Translations under genes and position numbers: made by a program
Source: an uncultured Clostridia bacterium
Lineage (GTDB): Bacteria; Bacillota; Clostridia; Christensenellales; Aristaeellaceae
Direction of reading: 5' to 3'
Length of the DNA stretch: 32,537 nt
NCBI GenBank assembly: GCA_934621485.1
Contig: CAKTUS010000024.1
Coordinates: forward strand, 1-32,537
Notes under the pieces: generated by a model
Seen by the model: only the letters and a program-made list of their open reading frames with translations
What the model was told of the DNA's origin: nothing
The model's database searches: none
Shown here: positions 24,343 to 31,935 of the stretch, piece after piece
Layout of the letters: each line of letters begins with the position of its first letter
How positions within the stretch are numbered: position 1 is the stretch's first letter

Positions 24343-24788
24343 GAAAAGCTTCAATTGGGCGATTCCCATCTTCTTCTGCATAGAAAAATGATTGGGTGCG
24401 GCGCATACCGCTGCTTTCCATCCGGCAATGCCCAAGCGGAAAGGCGGACGGAACGCCCCTGGCGTGCGCCTTCCCAAATCCAGCAGAGCGGCCGTTTCCC
24501 GGCCCGGGGCTGCCCTATAAAGAAAGACCCATCCGCAGATACTGAACCTGCCGCCGGTTTTGGGAAGCCTGCAACGAGCTTTCCCGCAACCTTTCAAACG
24601 AGTGCGGCGCGCTGCCCGCGGCTGTCTCTTTCGTCCTGGAAAACCGTCGTTTTTCCAACAGACCATTCATCCCTTTTGCACTGTTGAGAGTATGGCGCTT
24701 AGTAAAATCGTCGGAGGGCGGCTGCAATCGTTCTAAAGTCATGCCGGCGCAAAGTTTATGCTTGAAAAGTGATTCAGGAGGCACAGAG
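24343..24788. other. Non-coding gap of 446 bp
   Basis: No gene was recognised. Open frames on both strands have arginine- and serine-rich, low-information translations. A TAAAAT at 24703-24708 has no -35 at proper spacing (TTGAGA is 13 bases and TTGCAC 21 bases away), so the flavodoxin promoter remains unclear. Confidence 0.5.
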
Positions 24789-25286
24789 ATGAAAAAGCTG
24801 TTAATTGTTTACTATTCGTGGTCCAATGGCAATACGGAACGGGTTGCGAAAAAGCTCCAAAGCTGCGCGGGAGGCGATCTTGTGAGATTGGATACGGCCG
24901 CGCCCTATTCCGGCAGCTACAGCGATGTGGTGAATCAGGGCCAGCGGGAAGTGAATCAGGGCTATGAGCCAAAGCTGAAGCCGATGAATGTGAAGATCGC
25001 CGACTATGACGTCATTGCTATCGGCACACCAACTTGGTGGTACACAATGGCTCCTGCCGTCAAGACATTCCTGCACCAAAACGACTTTACCGGCAAAACC
25101 GTCGTTCCCTTTATGACCAACGGCGGTTGGCCCGGCCACGTCATCCAGGACATGAAAAACGCCTGCGCCGGCGCGAAGGTGGTTTGCGAAATGCAGGTAC
25201 AGTTTGATTCAGACGGCGGCGACCAGCTGCAAACCCCGGAAAGCAAGCTTGAATCCTGGGGCCAGAGCGTCAAAGCCTTGCTGTAA
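24789..25286 (+). CDS. Flavodoxin family protein
   Basis: This is a 165-residue flavodoxin-like protein. The FMN phosphate loop reads VYYSWSNGNTERVA at residues 8-21. The flavin-stacking loops are IGTPTWWYTMAP and MTNGGWPG. It resembles the larger flavodoxins of Clostridia used as NAD(P)H-linked reductases or electron carriers. AGGAGG lies seven bases before the ATG. It is followed after 12 bp by a RibD-C reductase and then an SDR, which probably form one operon. The longer frame from 24684 lacks a ribosome site. Confidence 0.93.
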   Translation: MKKLLIVYYSWSNGNTERVAKKLQSCAGGDLVRLDTAAPYSGSYSDVVNQGQREVNQGYEPKLKPMNVKIADYDVIAIGTPTWWYTMAPAVKTFLHQNDFTGKTVVPFMTNGGWPGHVIQDMKNACAGAKVVCEMQVQFDSDGGDQLQTPESKLESWGQSVKALL

Positions 25287-25298
25287 GGAGGGGCGAAC

Positions 25299-26018
25299 AT
25301 GGAGCGGCCTTATCTTTTCTGCCATATGCTGACTTCTCTGGACGGCAAAATAACGGGCGGCTATATGGAAACGGCCCAGGGGGAGGCAGCGGGCAATGTG
25401 TTCTATGAGCTTGCCTTTGGCAAAGAGCGCTTCTATCAGCACCAGGGCTGGCTCTCCGGGCGGGTGACAACAGATGATAACTTCATCTTCTACCAAAAGT
25501 CGGATTTGGATGAAAGCGCTCCCGCCGTACCGGAGGGAGATTATCTGGCGCAGCCGGACTTCGGCATGTTCTATGTCTCGGTCGACGCTTACGGAAGGTT
25601 GGGCTGGAAAGACGCCGCATTGCACTATGCGGACACAACTGCCCACGTCGTTGAAGTGCTCACGGAACAGGTGAGCAACGCTTACAGGGCGTTTCTCCGC
25701 AAGAAAGGTATTTCCTATATTGTCGCAGGAAAAGAGCGGCTGGATTATTCCCTGATGCTGTCTAAGCTGAAAAAGCATTTTCACATCGAAACACTCATGC
25801 TTGGGGGCGGCGGTATTTTGAACTGGTCGCTTTTGCAAGCGGGGCTTTGCGACGAGGTCAGCTTGGTGGTTGCCGCGGCGGCAGACGGCTCCGCGGATAC
25901 CCCTTCGGTATTCCGGGCGAAAACCGGGCTGTCTGAAAACCATCCCATTGGTTTTACGCTGAAAGAAGCCAAGGTGATGGACGGCGGCAGTCTCTGGTTG
26001 CGCTACACAATCAATTGA
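25299..26018 (+). CDS. RibD C-terminal / dihydrofolate reductase-fold oxidoreductase
   Basis: The 239-residue protein matches the RibD_C (DHFR-like) family. It begins with PYLFCHMLTSLDGKITG, like the family's start, has VVEVLTEQ and GKERLDYSLMLSKLKKH in the middle, and the NADPH-site LMLGGGGILNWSLL near residue 165. The deaminase half of true RibD is absent, so it is not the complete riboflavin enzyme. Stand-alone members reduce pterin- or pyrimidine-like compounds; the substrate here is unknown. A strong TAAGGAGGGG ribosome site precedes the ATG. It sits between the flavodoxin and SDR genes. Confidence 0.88.
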   Translation: MERPYLFCHMLTSLDGKITGGYMETAQGEAAGNVFYELAFGKERFYQHQGWLSGRVTTDDNFIFYQKSDLDESAPAVPEGDYLAQPDFGMFYVSVDAYGRLGWKDAALHYADTTAHVVEVLTEQVSNAYRAFLRKKGISYIVAGKERLDYSLMLSKLKKHFHIETLMLGGGGILNWSLLQAGLCDEVSLVVAAAADGSADTPSVFRAKTGLSENHPIGFTLKEAKVMDGGSLWLRYTIN

Positions 26019-26033
26019 AAGGCAGAATCGACG

Positions 26034-26873
26034 ATGAAAAACGTTATGCTTTTGGCTGGCGCCGGGCAAATTGGCATGGCCATCGCCTGCCGGATGGGAG
26101 CAGGAATGAAGATTGTCGTTGGAGACAAGAAAATCGAAAACGCCCGCCTCGTTGCCAAAACCATGAACAATGCCGGCTTTGATGCGGCGCCCATGGAAAT
26201 GGACCTTTCCAGCCGGGAATCCATAAAAGCGCTGATTGCCGAGGGGCAACAGTATGGCGAAATCAAAATGCTGGTGAACGCCGCAGGCGTTTCGCCCAGT
26301 CAAGCCCCCATTGAAGCCATCTTAGCCGTTGACCTCTATGGCACGGCGGTGCTGCTGGAGGAGGCTGGCAAGGTGATTGCGTCTGGCGGCGTAGGCGTAA
26401 CCATTTCCAGCCAGTCCGGCTGGCGGATGCCTGCGCTGACCGCGGAGCAGGACGCACAGCTTGCCACTGCCCCCACCGAGGAGCTGCTAAAACTGGACTT
26501 CTTGCAGCCTGCAACGATTCGCGACACTCTCCACGCCTACCAGTTGGCAAAACGCTGCAACGAAAAGCGCGTCATGGCGCAGGCCGTGGAATGGGGCAAA
26601 CGCGGCGCACGGCTTAATGCCATTGCGCCCGGTATCATCGTAACCCCTTTGGCCTTGGATGAGTTCAACGGCCCCCGCGGAGCGTTTTATCAGAATATGT
26701 TTGCCAAATGTCCTGCCGGTCGCCCTGGTACGGCGGATGAGGTTGCCAATGCGGCGGAGCTGCTCATGAGCGACAAAGGCGCTTTTATCAGCGGCTCTAC
26801 TTTCCTGGTTGACGGCGGCGCAACCGCCAGCTACTTCTACGGTCCGCTGAAGCCGGAAGCAGAATCCTGCTGA
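26034..26873 (+). CDS. Short-chain dehydrogenase/reductase (SDR)
   Basis: The 279-residue protein is an NAD(P)-dependent SDR. The cofactor loop is AGAGQIG at residues 8-14, a departure from the usual TGxxxGIG. NAAG (82-85), Ser125/Ser126 (TISSQSG), Tyr169 and Lys173 (YQLAK) form the catalytic set, and the C-terminal SGSTFLVDGG is the family's usual ending. An insertion between the Ser and Tyr (about residues 130-165) is longer than in classical SDRs. It follows the RibD-C gene by 15 bp and ends the reductase cluster. Its substrate is unknown. Confidence 0.92.
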   Translation: MKNVMLLAGAGQIGMAIACRMGAGMKIVVGDKKIENARLVAKTMNNAGFDAAPMEMDLSSRESIKALIAEGQQYGEIKMLVNAAGVSPSQAPIEAILAVDLYGTAVLLEEAGKVIASGGVGVTISSQSGWRMPALTAEQDAQLATAPTEELLKLDFLQPATIRDTLHAYQLAKRCNEKRVMAQAVEWGKRGARLNAIAPGIIVTPLALDEFNGPRGAFYQNMFAKCPAGRPGTADEVANAAELLMSDKGAFISGSTFLVDGGATASYFYGPLKPEAESC

Positions 26874-27689
26874 AAGAGACCCGTTTTCCCGTTTGTCAGC
26901 ATAACGCTTGCATCCGCAGCATGCTCACGGAGCACTTTTCTTATTGAGCGCTGGGGCTGTTTCTTTCGCAGCGGCACAGGACAAGCAGGGTTTACGGCCT
27001 TTTGCGATACAGCCTGAGGAGCGCCAGGTAACGCAAATTTTTCCAAAGCAACCCTTCCCCCTACAGCAAGTGCCCCTGCACAGAACGCGAGCCATCCTGT
27101 ACCCTTTTCCAAAACGCCGGCTGCTTCCTTCCCTTCTGATGACCAGTTGAGGGTTTAGGCAGTGTCCCGATGGCGGGCGCTTTTATGTCAGATAACAGTT
27201 ACGGGCGGTTTAGATTATGCTGATAACGCTGCCGACAATAGAGCCGGTCCGGGCAGGATTTTGAGGGTTTTCGGCGTGGCGAAGCGCTCCAAAGCCAGAT
27301 GAGCTGTTGCGTAAAAAACTTGTATTGCAACAAACGCGCAATATAGGCGGCATTTTAGCCAGATAGCGCATGCTGAATCGCTCGCCGTTTGACAAGCTCA
27401 GCCTGTCAAAGAATCCCTTCGGAAAGTTGTCAGAGAGACCGGCGGTCCTGCGGCCGGCACAGCAAAAGTATCTTGGCTGTGCGCGCCGCCCAGGCGGACG
27501 GGGAGTTTTCGGCTCTGCCGAAAACACAGGTTGCTGAAAAAACGCCATCACAAAAACAGCTTGCAAAACCGCTGGCATTTTGTGCCTCTCAGATGGATTT
27601 TCGCCTATAATATGAGAGAAAGCGTTTTCTTTCGTTGGGTTACTACGGATGTCTTTTTGAAGAGGGACTTTGTCAATGGTTTGAAAGAT
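26874..27689. other. Non-coding region of about 0.8 kb with fragments of repeat ends
   Basis: No gene was recognised. The sequence CAGGTTGCTGAAAAAA at about 27527-27542 equals the end of repeat copy C, and TTTGACA/TGTCAAA (27388-27410) is a perfect seven-pair inverted repeat. A TATAAT at 27606-27611 lacks a good -35. The stretch looks like decayed intergenic repeat sequence. Confidence 0.5.
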
Positions 27690-27871
27690 CGCCGTCCGGC
27701 GAGCTCAGGTTGCTGAAAAAGTGGAGGCACTGCCTCCTGCCGGGGGTTTAGGGGCGGAGCCCCTAAGCCTTATGCCACAGCATTTTCCCTGCGAACAAAC
27801 GTAGCCGTGCGCACGGACGCGCTCTCTTGCAGAGGGTTTTTCGACAGTCTGAGCCCGCCGTCCGGCGAGCT
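27690..27871 (-). repeat. Dispersed hairpin repeat, copy C (module Y) between 16-bp direct repeats
   Basis: Module Y occupies 27706-27851, in reverse orientation to copies A and B. It differs from copy B by about five substitutions and one nine-base deletion. Its ends are CAGGTTGCTGAAAAA and TTTTTCGACAGTCTG. The 16-bp sequence CGCCGTCCGGCGAGCT stands on both sides (27690-27705 and 27856-27871) in the same orientation. It may be a target duplication or part of the repeat unit. No X module is attached. The copy ends about 80 bp before the VanZ-RDD promoter. Confidence 0.88.
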
Positions 27872-27952
27872 TTTTGGACGGCCTGGGCGCATGGTTTTTT
27901 CAAGGCCATATCGTTTTTTTCTTAGGTTTTCCTTAAAATTCATGCTGTTTTC

Positions 27953-27981
27953 TTGAAAATGCCACAGCGCTGTGCTATGCT
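27953..27981 (+). promoter_or_regulatory. Extended -10 promoter for the VanZ-RDD gene
   Basis: TTGAAA (27953-27958) and TATGCT (27976-27981) are 17 bases apart, with TG one base before the -10. It shares the exact TGTGC/CGTGC-TATGCTG layout of the promoter at 6674. Transcription would begin near 27988. Confidence 0.7.
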
Positions 27982-28036
27982 GCAACAGCTGTTGTTGCTT
28001 TTTCCCATTTTCCGTTTGTGGCAGGAGGAAGTCCCT

Positions 28037-29233
28037 TTGTTTTCCAAGTTTATTGAACCCATTGAACAGGCCGTTCTGCTGTTTCCCCTGGTGACCATGC
28101 TGTTTACCCTTCCTTACTTGTTTTATGAGTACCGCAAGTATGGCGCGCTGCTGTTTGTGCGCACGGTGATGGTGTACTCCTTTGTGCTGTATCTGATGTG
28201 CGCCTATTTTCTCATCATTCTGCCTCTACCGGATCCGGAGAAGGTGGCCGCCTATACCTCGCCTCATTATCAGCTGATTCCTTTTAATGATGTGGTGGAC
28301 ATTTTTCGCACGGCTAAGGTGGATTGGCATAACCCGCTTACCTATTATAAGCTGATATGGAACGACGCGTTTTTTCAGGTGCTGTTCAACATCCTGCTTA
28401 CCATTCCCTTTGGCATTTATTTGCGCTATTTCTTTCACCGCAGCTGCAAACAAACCGTTCTGCTTTCTTTCCTGCTGAGCCTGTTTTTTGAGTGGACACA
28501 GCTGACCGGTCTGTATGGCATCTATCCCCGACCCTACCGTCTGGCGGATGTGTGCGACCTGATGACCAATACCCTGGGCGGTTTTTTGGGGTATCTCGTT
28601 GCGCCCAAGCTGACCGGCTGGCTGCCCTCTACCGATCGCATGAAGGAAGTGGCCTACCAGCGCAGCAAGCATGTTTCCATCCTGCGCCGCTGCTGCGCCG
28701 CATTTATCGACTGTATGCTGCTGTTGGTTCTGATGACCTTCGGTTCAAGCCTGTGGGTGCCTAAGCCGCCGGAGGGCGCTTCCGATCTGCAAAAAATCCT
28801 GCTGCTGTTCGTCTACTATACGCTGTATGTGCTTTTGTACTTTGGCGTATTGGAATGGCTATTGGGCGGCCGTTCTCCGGGCAAGCTGTTTTTGCACCTG
28901 CGTCTGGTGGACAGCCGTACCATGAAGCGGCCCAAGCTGTGGCAATGCGTTGTGCGCTACGGCATCTTTTACCTCATTATTCTGCCCATGCCGGCTGCGG
29001 CCATGATTATGTCCGTGGAGGCGGAAGGCACAGTGGGCGCAATTCTCAGCCTGCTTTTGCTGCTTGCCTTTGCTGCCTTCTGCATCTTCAGCATCATTTA
29101 TTCCGGCGTTCGCGGCGGAAAGCTGCCTCACGCTTATTTCAGCAAGACCTATGATATCAGCACACTGAAGCCGAAGCCCCAAAAACAGCCTTCCGCATCG
29201 AAAACCCATGCCAAAGAAGCCTCTCCCAACTGA
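28037..29233 (+). CDS. VanZ-RDD fusion membrane protein
   Basis: The N-terminal half is a VanZ-like domain with several membrane helices, NILLTIPFGIYLRYFF, SLFFEWTQLTGLYGI and the DLMTNTLGGFLGYLV motif. The C-terminal half is an RDD domain: RRCCAAFIDCMLLL, then WLLGGRSPGKLFLHLRLVD. VanZ-like proteins have been linked to teicoplanin and lipoglycopeptide tolerance; RDD domains are of unclear or transport function. The start is probably TTG 28037, eight bases after AGGAGG (398 residues). The longer frame from ATG 27953 overlaps the promoter. The tail is lysine- and proline-rich and cytoplasmic. The gene stands alone between two inverted repeat copies. Confidence 0.88.
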   Translation: MFSKFIEPIEQAVLLFPLVTMLFTLPYLFYEYRKYGALLFVRTVMVYSFVLYLMCAYFLIILPLPDPEKVAAYTSPHYQLIPFNDVVDIFRTAKVDWHNPLTYYKLIWNDAFFQVLFNILLTIPFGIYLRYFFHRSCKQTVLLSFLLSLFFEWTQLTGLYGIYPRPYRLADVCDLMTNTLGGFLGYLVAPKLTGWLPSTDRMKEVAYQRSKHVSILRRCCAAFIDCMLLLVLMTFGSSLWVPKPPEGASDLQKILLLFVYYTLYVLLYFGVLEWLLGGRSPGKLFLHLRLVDSRTMKRPKLWQCVVRYGIFYLIILPMPAAAMIMSVEAEGTVGAILSLLLLLAFAAFCIFSIIYSGVRGGKLPHAYFSKTYDISTLKPKPQKQPSASKTHAKEASPN

Positions 29234-29420
29234 AGCTTTCTTGGCTGGGCTAACAAGCGCGTCTTTGCCGTCCCGCCGGGGCAGCATACAACGCTTGCTT
29301 CCCCGGCTTCTCTCTTTTCAAACGTTTCATAGGGTTTTCATTCAAGGAAACGCCCGATTTTCTCTCATAGACGTGCCGCATCGTTTTTCAACTTGGGTAG
29401 CAGCAAGCAAAGCTCTTGCC

Positions 29421-29720
29421 GTCAGGCTGTCAAAACAGCTCGCCGGACGGCAAAGCGCGTACGGCTCTGTTCGTCGAAAAAAACATAGGAGAGCGCGCCC
29501 GCGAACATCGCTGCGCCGGTTCGCGGGAAAAGCATGCTGGCATAAGGCTTAGGGATCCGCCCCTAAAACCCCGGCAGAAGGCGCTGCCTCCTGCACCGCC
29601 CATGGGCAAGCTGAGCCTTGTTGCGCAAGGCTGCCGAACCCGGCATACACGCCGCCGGGTTCGGAATGAAAATCGAAGGGCTGCGGCCCTCTAACACCGC
29701 CCGGGGTTTTCAACAGTCTG
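29421..29720 (+). repeat. Dispersed hairpin repeat, copy D (diverged Y then inverted X)
   Basis: The order differs from copies A and B: a diverged Y in plus orientation (about 29473-29600) is followed by X in reverse (about 29615-29720, ending GTTTTCAACAGTCTG). The stems persist although the bases have changed: CCCGCGAAC/GTTCGCGGG is a perfect nine-pair stem, and CCGAACCCGGC/GCCGGGTTCGG is a perfect 11-pair stem. The GCCGTCCGGCGAGCT motif is at 29437-29451 in reverse orientation. The copy lies between converging genes, just before a terminator. Confidence 0.8.
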
Positions 29721-29768
29721 AAAAAAGCGGTATGGCCTTGAAATAAGGAAAAGCCATACCGCTTTTTT
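29721..29768. terminator. Bidirectional intrinsic terminator
   Basis: A perfect 16-pair inverted repeat, AAAAAAGCGGTATGGC (29721-29736) and its complement (29753-29768), has an A-run on one side and a T-run on the other. It can end transcripts from the VanZ-RDD gene and from the alarmone synthetase, whose TGA stop codon shares its last base. Confidence 0.92.
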
Positions 29769-30445
29769 CAGTTTTTGCCGGACTGATGAATACGTTCCAT
29801 GCGGGCATCTAACTCGGCGCTCATATTGGCGCAGGCCAGCAGTTCTCGGTCCACCGCTTCAGGGTTTTCAATGTCCTTTTTGTAGCGGATTTTGTGCTCA
29901 AGGCTGGCCCAACAGTCCATGGAAATGGTGCGAAACTGCACTTCCACCATCATCTGCTTTTTTTGATTATGCAGGAAAATGGGAATCCCCACAATAAGAT
30001 GCAGGCTGCGGTAGCCGTTTGGCTTTGGCTGGGCGATGTAGTCCTTGCGCTCCACCAGGGTAATATCGTCCTGGCGAATCAGGCTGTCTGCCAGGGTATA
30101 GATATCGCTGGGAAAGGAGCAAATGACCCGAATACCGGCGATATCGCGCAGGTTTTTTTCGATGCTGTCCACCGTTAAGGGCACGCCCTTGCGCACCAGC
30201 TTTTCCATAATGCTTTCCGGCGTTTTCAGGCGGGACTTGATGCTTTCGATAGGATTGCGGTCGTACAGCAAAGACAGTTCCTCGTCCAGAACGTTGAACT
30301 TGGTTTCCATCTCCATCATGGCGCAGCGGTAATAAGTCATCAGCTCCTTGTAGGGAGCGGAGTAGCTGCGCAGCCAGTCCTTAATTTCGCTCTTGGTCAG
30401 GCGGCTTAACAGCGCCTGCTCCAGCGGCGTTAACTCGGTTTTCAT
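29768..30445 (-). CDS. Small alarmone synthetase (RelQ/YjbM-like GTP pyrophosphokinase)
   Basis: This 225-residue protein has only the (p)ppGpp synthetase domain; the hydrolase and C-terminal regulatory domains of Rel are absent. Motifs are NLRDIAGIRVICSFPSDIY, the GTP-site KDYIAQPKPNGYRSLHLIV, and VEVQFRTISMDCWASLEHK. RelQ-type enzymes form tetramers and raise alarmone levels under cell-wall or other stress. AAGGAGAGGGA stands directly before the ATG. It lies 16 bp after degV and ends in a strong terminator, so it is the last gene of the operon. RelP is an alternative subclass that cannot be ruled out. Confidence 0.92.
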   Translation of the reverse strand: MKTELTPLEQALLSRLTKSEIKDWLRSYSAPYKELMTYYRCAMMEMETKFNVLDEELSLLYDRNPIESIKSRLKTPESIMEKLVRKGVPLTVDSIEKNLRDIAGIRVICSFPSDIYTLADSLIRQDDITLVERKDYIAQPKPNGYRSLHLIVGIPIFLHNQKKQMMVEVQFRTISMDCWASLEHKIRYKKDIENPEAVDRELLACANMSAELDARMERIHQSGKN

Positions 30446-30461
30446 TCCCTCTCCTTTTTAG

Positions 30462-31322
30462 TCAGGCCTGCGGTTCTTCCTTGCGGATGAACAAAATGCC
30501 AAGCGTTCCGGGCCCGCAGTGAGAGGTTACGGTGGAGCCGGCGACGGTATCCAGAATTTCCTCAAAGCCGGGGGAAAGCTCGTTGATTTTGGCGCGCACG
30601 GCCTCCACATCGGCGGGGTCGCATTTGGTGTGAGTGATGAAAATGCGGTGCTTATCGATGTCGGTACGGCCGGCCAGCCGCTTTTCCACGTAGCTGAGCA
30701 TCACCTTACCGATATGGCCGCGGTATTTGGCGCCGGGCTGCATCAGGCCGTTTTCCACCTCGATACAGGGCTTGATGTGCAAAAGATTTGCGCCCAGAGC
30801 GGACAGCGCGCTGCAACGGCCTCCCTTGTACAGGTAATCGATGCGGTCTACCACAAAACTTGCCTCCACCCGAGAGGTAAGCTTTCTACAGGAGTCGAAA
30901 ATCTCCTTGGCGGAGCAGCCCTGGCGTGCCATTTCCGAGCCGTGAAGCACCACCAGGCCTACACCCGTAGACAAATTTCGGGTATCGACCACATACACGC
31001 CGTCGGTTTCTTCCGCCGCGGTGCAGGCGTTTTGATAGCAGCAGGAAAACTGGCTGCTCATGCAAAACTGGACAATTTCATAACCCTGTTCCCTCCAGTG
31101 GCGAAACACCCGGCGGTATTCATCGGTGTTTACGGCGCTGGTTTTGGGCAGCTGACCGGTGGCATTAACATGAGAATAGATGTCCTCCGGGGTAATCTCC
31201 AGGCCATCCAGGCCGGTGCGCTCGCCTAAAATGACCGAAAGGGGCGTAACGGCAATATCATACTTCTCAATCAGTTCCGGGGAAAGGTCGCAGGTGCTGT
31301 CCGCAATGATCTTGACTTTCAT
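30462..31322 (-). CDS. DegV family fatty-acid-binding protein (FakB-like)
   Basis: The 286-residue protein starts MKVKIIADSTCDLSPELIEKYD, typical of DegV. It has the TSAVNTDEY and SSQFSCCYQNA loops that hold the fatty acid carboxylate and cover the tunnel, a DYLYKGGRC motif, and the late HTKCD. FakB proteins present exogenous fatty acids to the kinase FakA; no fakA is in the window. The ATG at 31322 has AAGGAG twelve bases upstream; a TTG at 31343 would overlap that site. The next gene, 16 bp downstream, is the alarmone synthetase, which joins lipid uptake to the stringent response at least in transcription. Confidence 0.93.
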   Translation of the reverse strand: MKVKIIADSTCDLSPELIEKYDIAVTPLSVILGERTGLDGLEITPEDIYSHVNATGQLPKTSAVNTDEYRRVFRHWREQGYEIVQFCMSSQFSCCYQNACTAAEETDGVYVVDTRNLSTGVGLVVLHGSEMARQGCSAKEIFDSCRKLTSRVEASFVVDRIDYLYKGGRCSALSALGANLLHIKPCIEVENGLMQPGAKYRGHIGKVMLSYVEKRLAGRTDIDKHRIFITHTKCDPADVEAVRAKINELSPGFEEILDTVAGSTVTSHCGPGTLGILFIRKEEPQA

Positions 31323-31376
31323 TCTCAGAAGCGTCTCCTTCAAATCAGTCGTTGGGGAAAGTTGAAATAATTGCAG

Positions 31377-31405
31377 ATAATCCTATCATGACAGCGCAAG
31401 GCCAA
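31377..31405 (-). promoter_or_regulatory. Possible internal promoter for degV
   Basis: On the minus strand TTGGCC (31405-31400) and GATTAT (31382-31377) are 17 bases apart; each matches four of six consensus positions. The 137-bp gap before degV makes a separate promoter plausible, but no terminator was seen after the acetyltransferase gene. Confidence 0.35.
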
Positions 31406-31459
31406 GCCATGGACAAAACGGAAGGAACGTAACGTTTTTGGGCATTTGGAAGAAAGTGC

Positions 31460-31918
31460 CTACCGCACGGGCAGTTGGTACCCCAACTCAACCTCGTCGT
31501 CGTCCCGGCGGCCGGTTCCGGTAAAGCCCAGACGCTGGTAGAGCTTATAGGCTACGGTATTGTCCGGGTTACAGGTGAGCAGCACCTGATTCGACGGTCC
31601 GAAGGGCTTTTGGGCGATATAGGCAAGCACCTGCTCCATGGCCTGGCGGCCATAACCCCGGCCCTGATGGCGGCGGTCAATCATCATGTGCCAGATGTTG
31701 TAGGCGGACTCATCGTAATCGTAGAGAACCAGCACATAGCCGACCATGGTTTCATCGGCATAAATGCCGAAGGGCACGCATTGCTCACGGTACACATAAG
31801 CCTGGGCCAGGCTGCGAATGGGATGGGAAACAAAGGCGTCCTGCCCCTGCGCCAATTCCAGTTGAAAGCAGGGAACGAAGTTGGTTTGATCAATGGGTTG
31901 AAGATGAATAGAGGTCAT
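31460..31918 (-). CDS. GNAT family N-acetyltransferase, spermidine/diamine acetyltransferase-like
   Basis: The 152-residue protein has the GNAT fold. The acetyl-CoA pyrophosphate loop is RRHQGRGYGRQAM, preceded by the strand NIWHMMID. Toward the end NPDNTVAYKLYQRLGFTGTG gives the conserved Asn/Tyr region. The N-terminal FVPCFQLELAQGQDAFV is like that of BltD- and PaiA-type polyamine acetylases, so a polyamine or amine substrate is possible. AAGGAG lies eight bases before the ATG at 31918. It follows the cytidine deaminase by 17 bp in the same operon. Confidence 0.85.
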   Translation of the reverse strand: MTSIHLQPIDQTNFVPCFQLELAQGQDAFVSHPIRSLAQAYVYREQCVPFGIYADETMVGYVLVLYDYDESAYNIWHMMIDRRHQGRGYGRQAMEQVLAYIAQKPFGPSNQVLLTCNPDNTVAYKLYQRLGFTGTGRRDDDEVELGYQLPVR

Positions 31919-31935
31919 GCAACCATCTCCTTGTA

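Noticed and set aside
23374..24666. Minus-strand open frame of 430 codons opposite the aldo/keto reductase
   Set aside because: It is the antisense shadow of a gene with two ferredoxin motifs on the plus strand.
27606..27611. TATAAT in the gap before copy C
   Set aside because: No acceptable -35 at 16-18 bases and no gene or terminated RNA follows directly.
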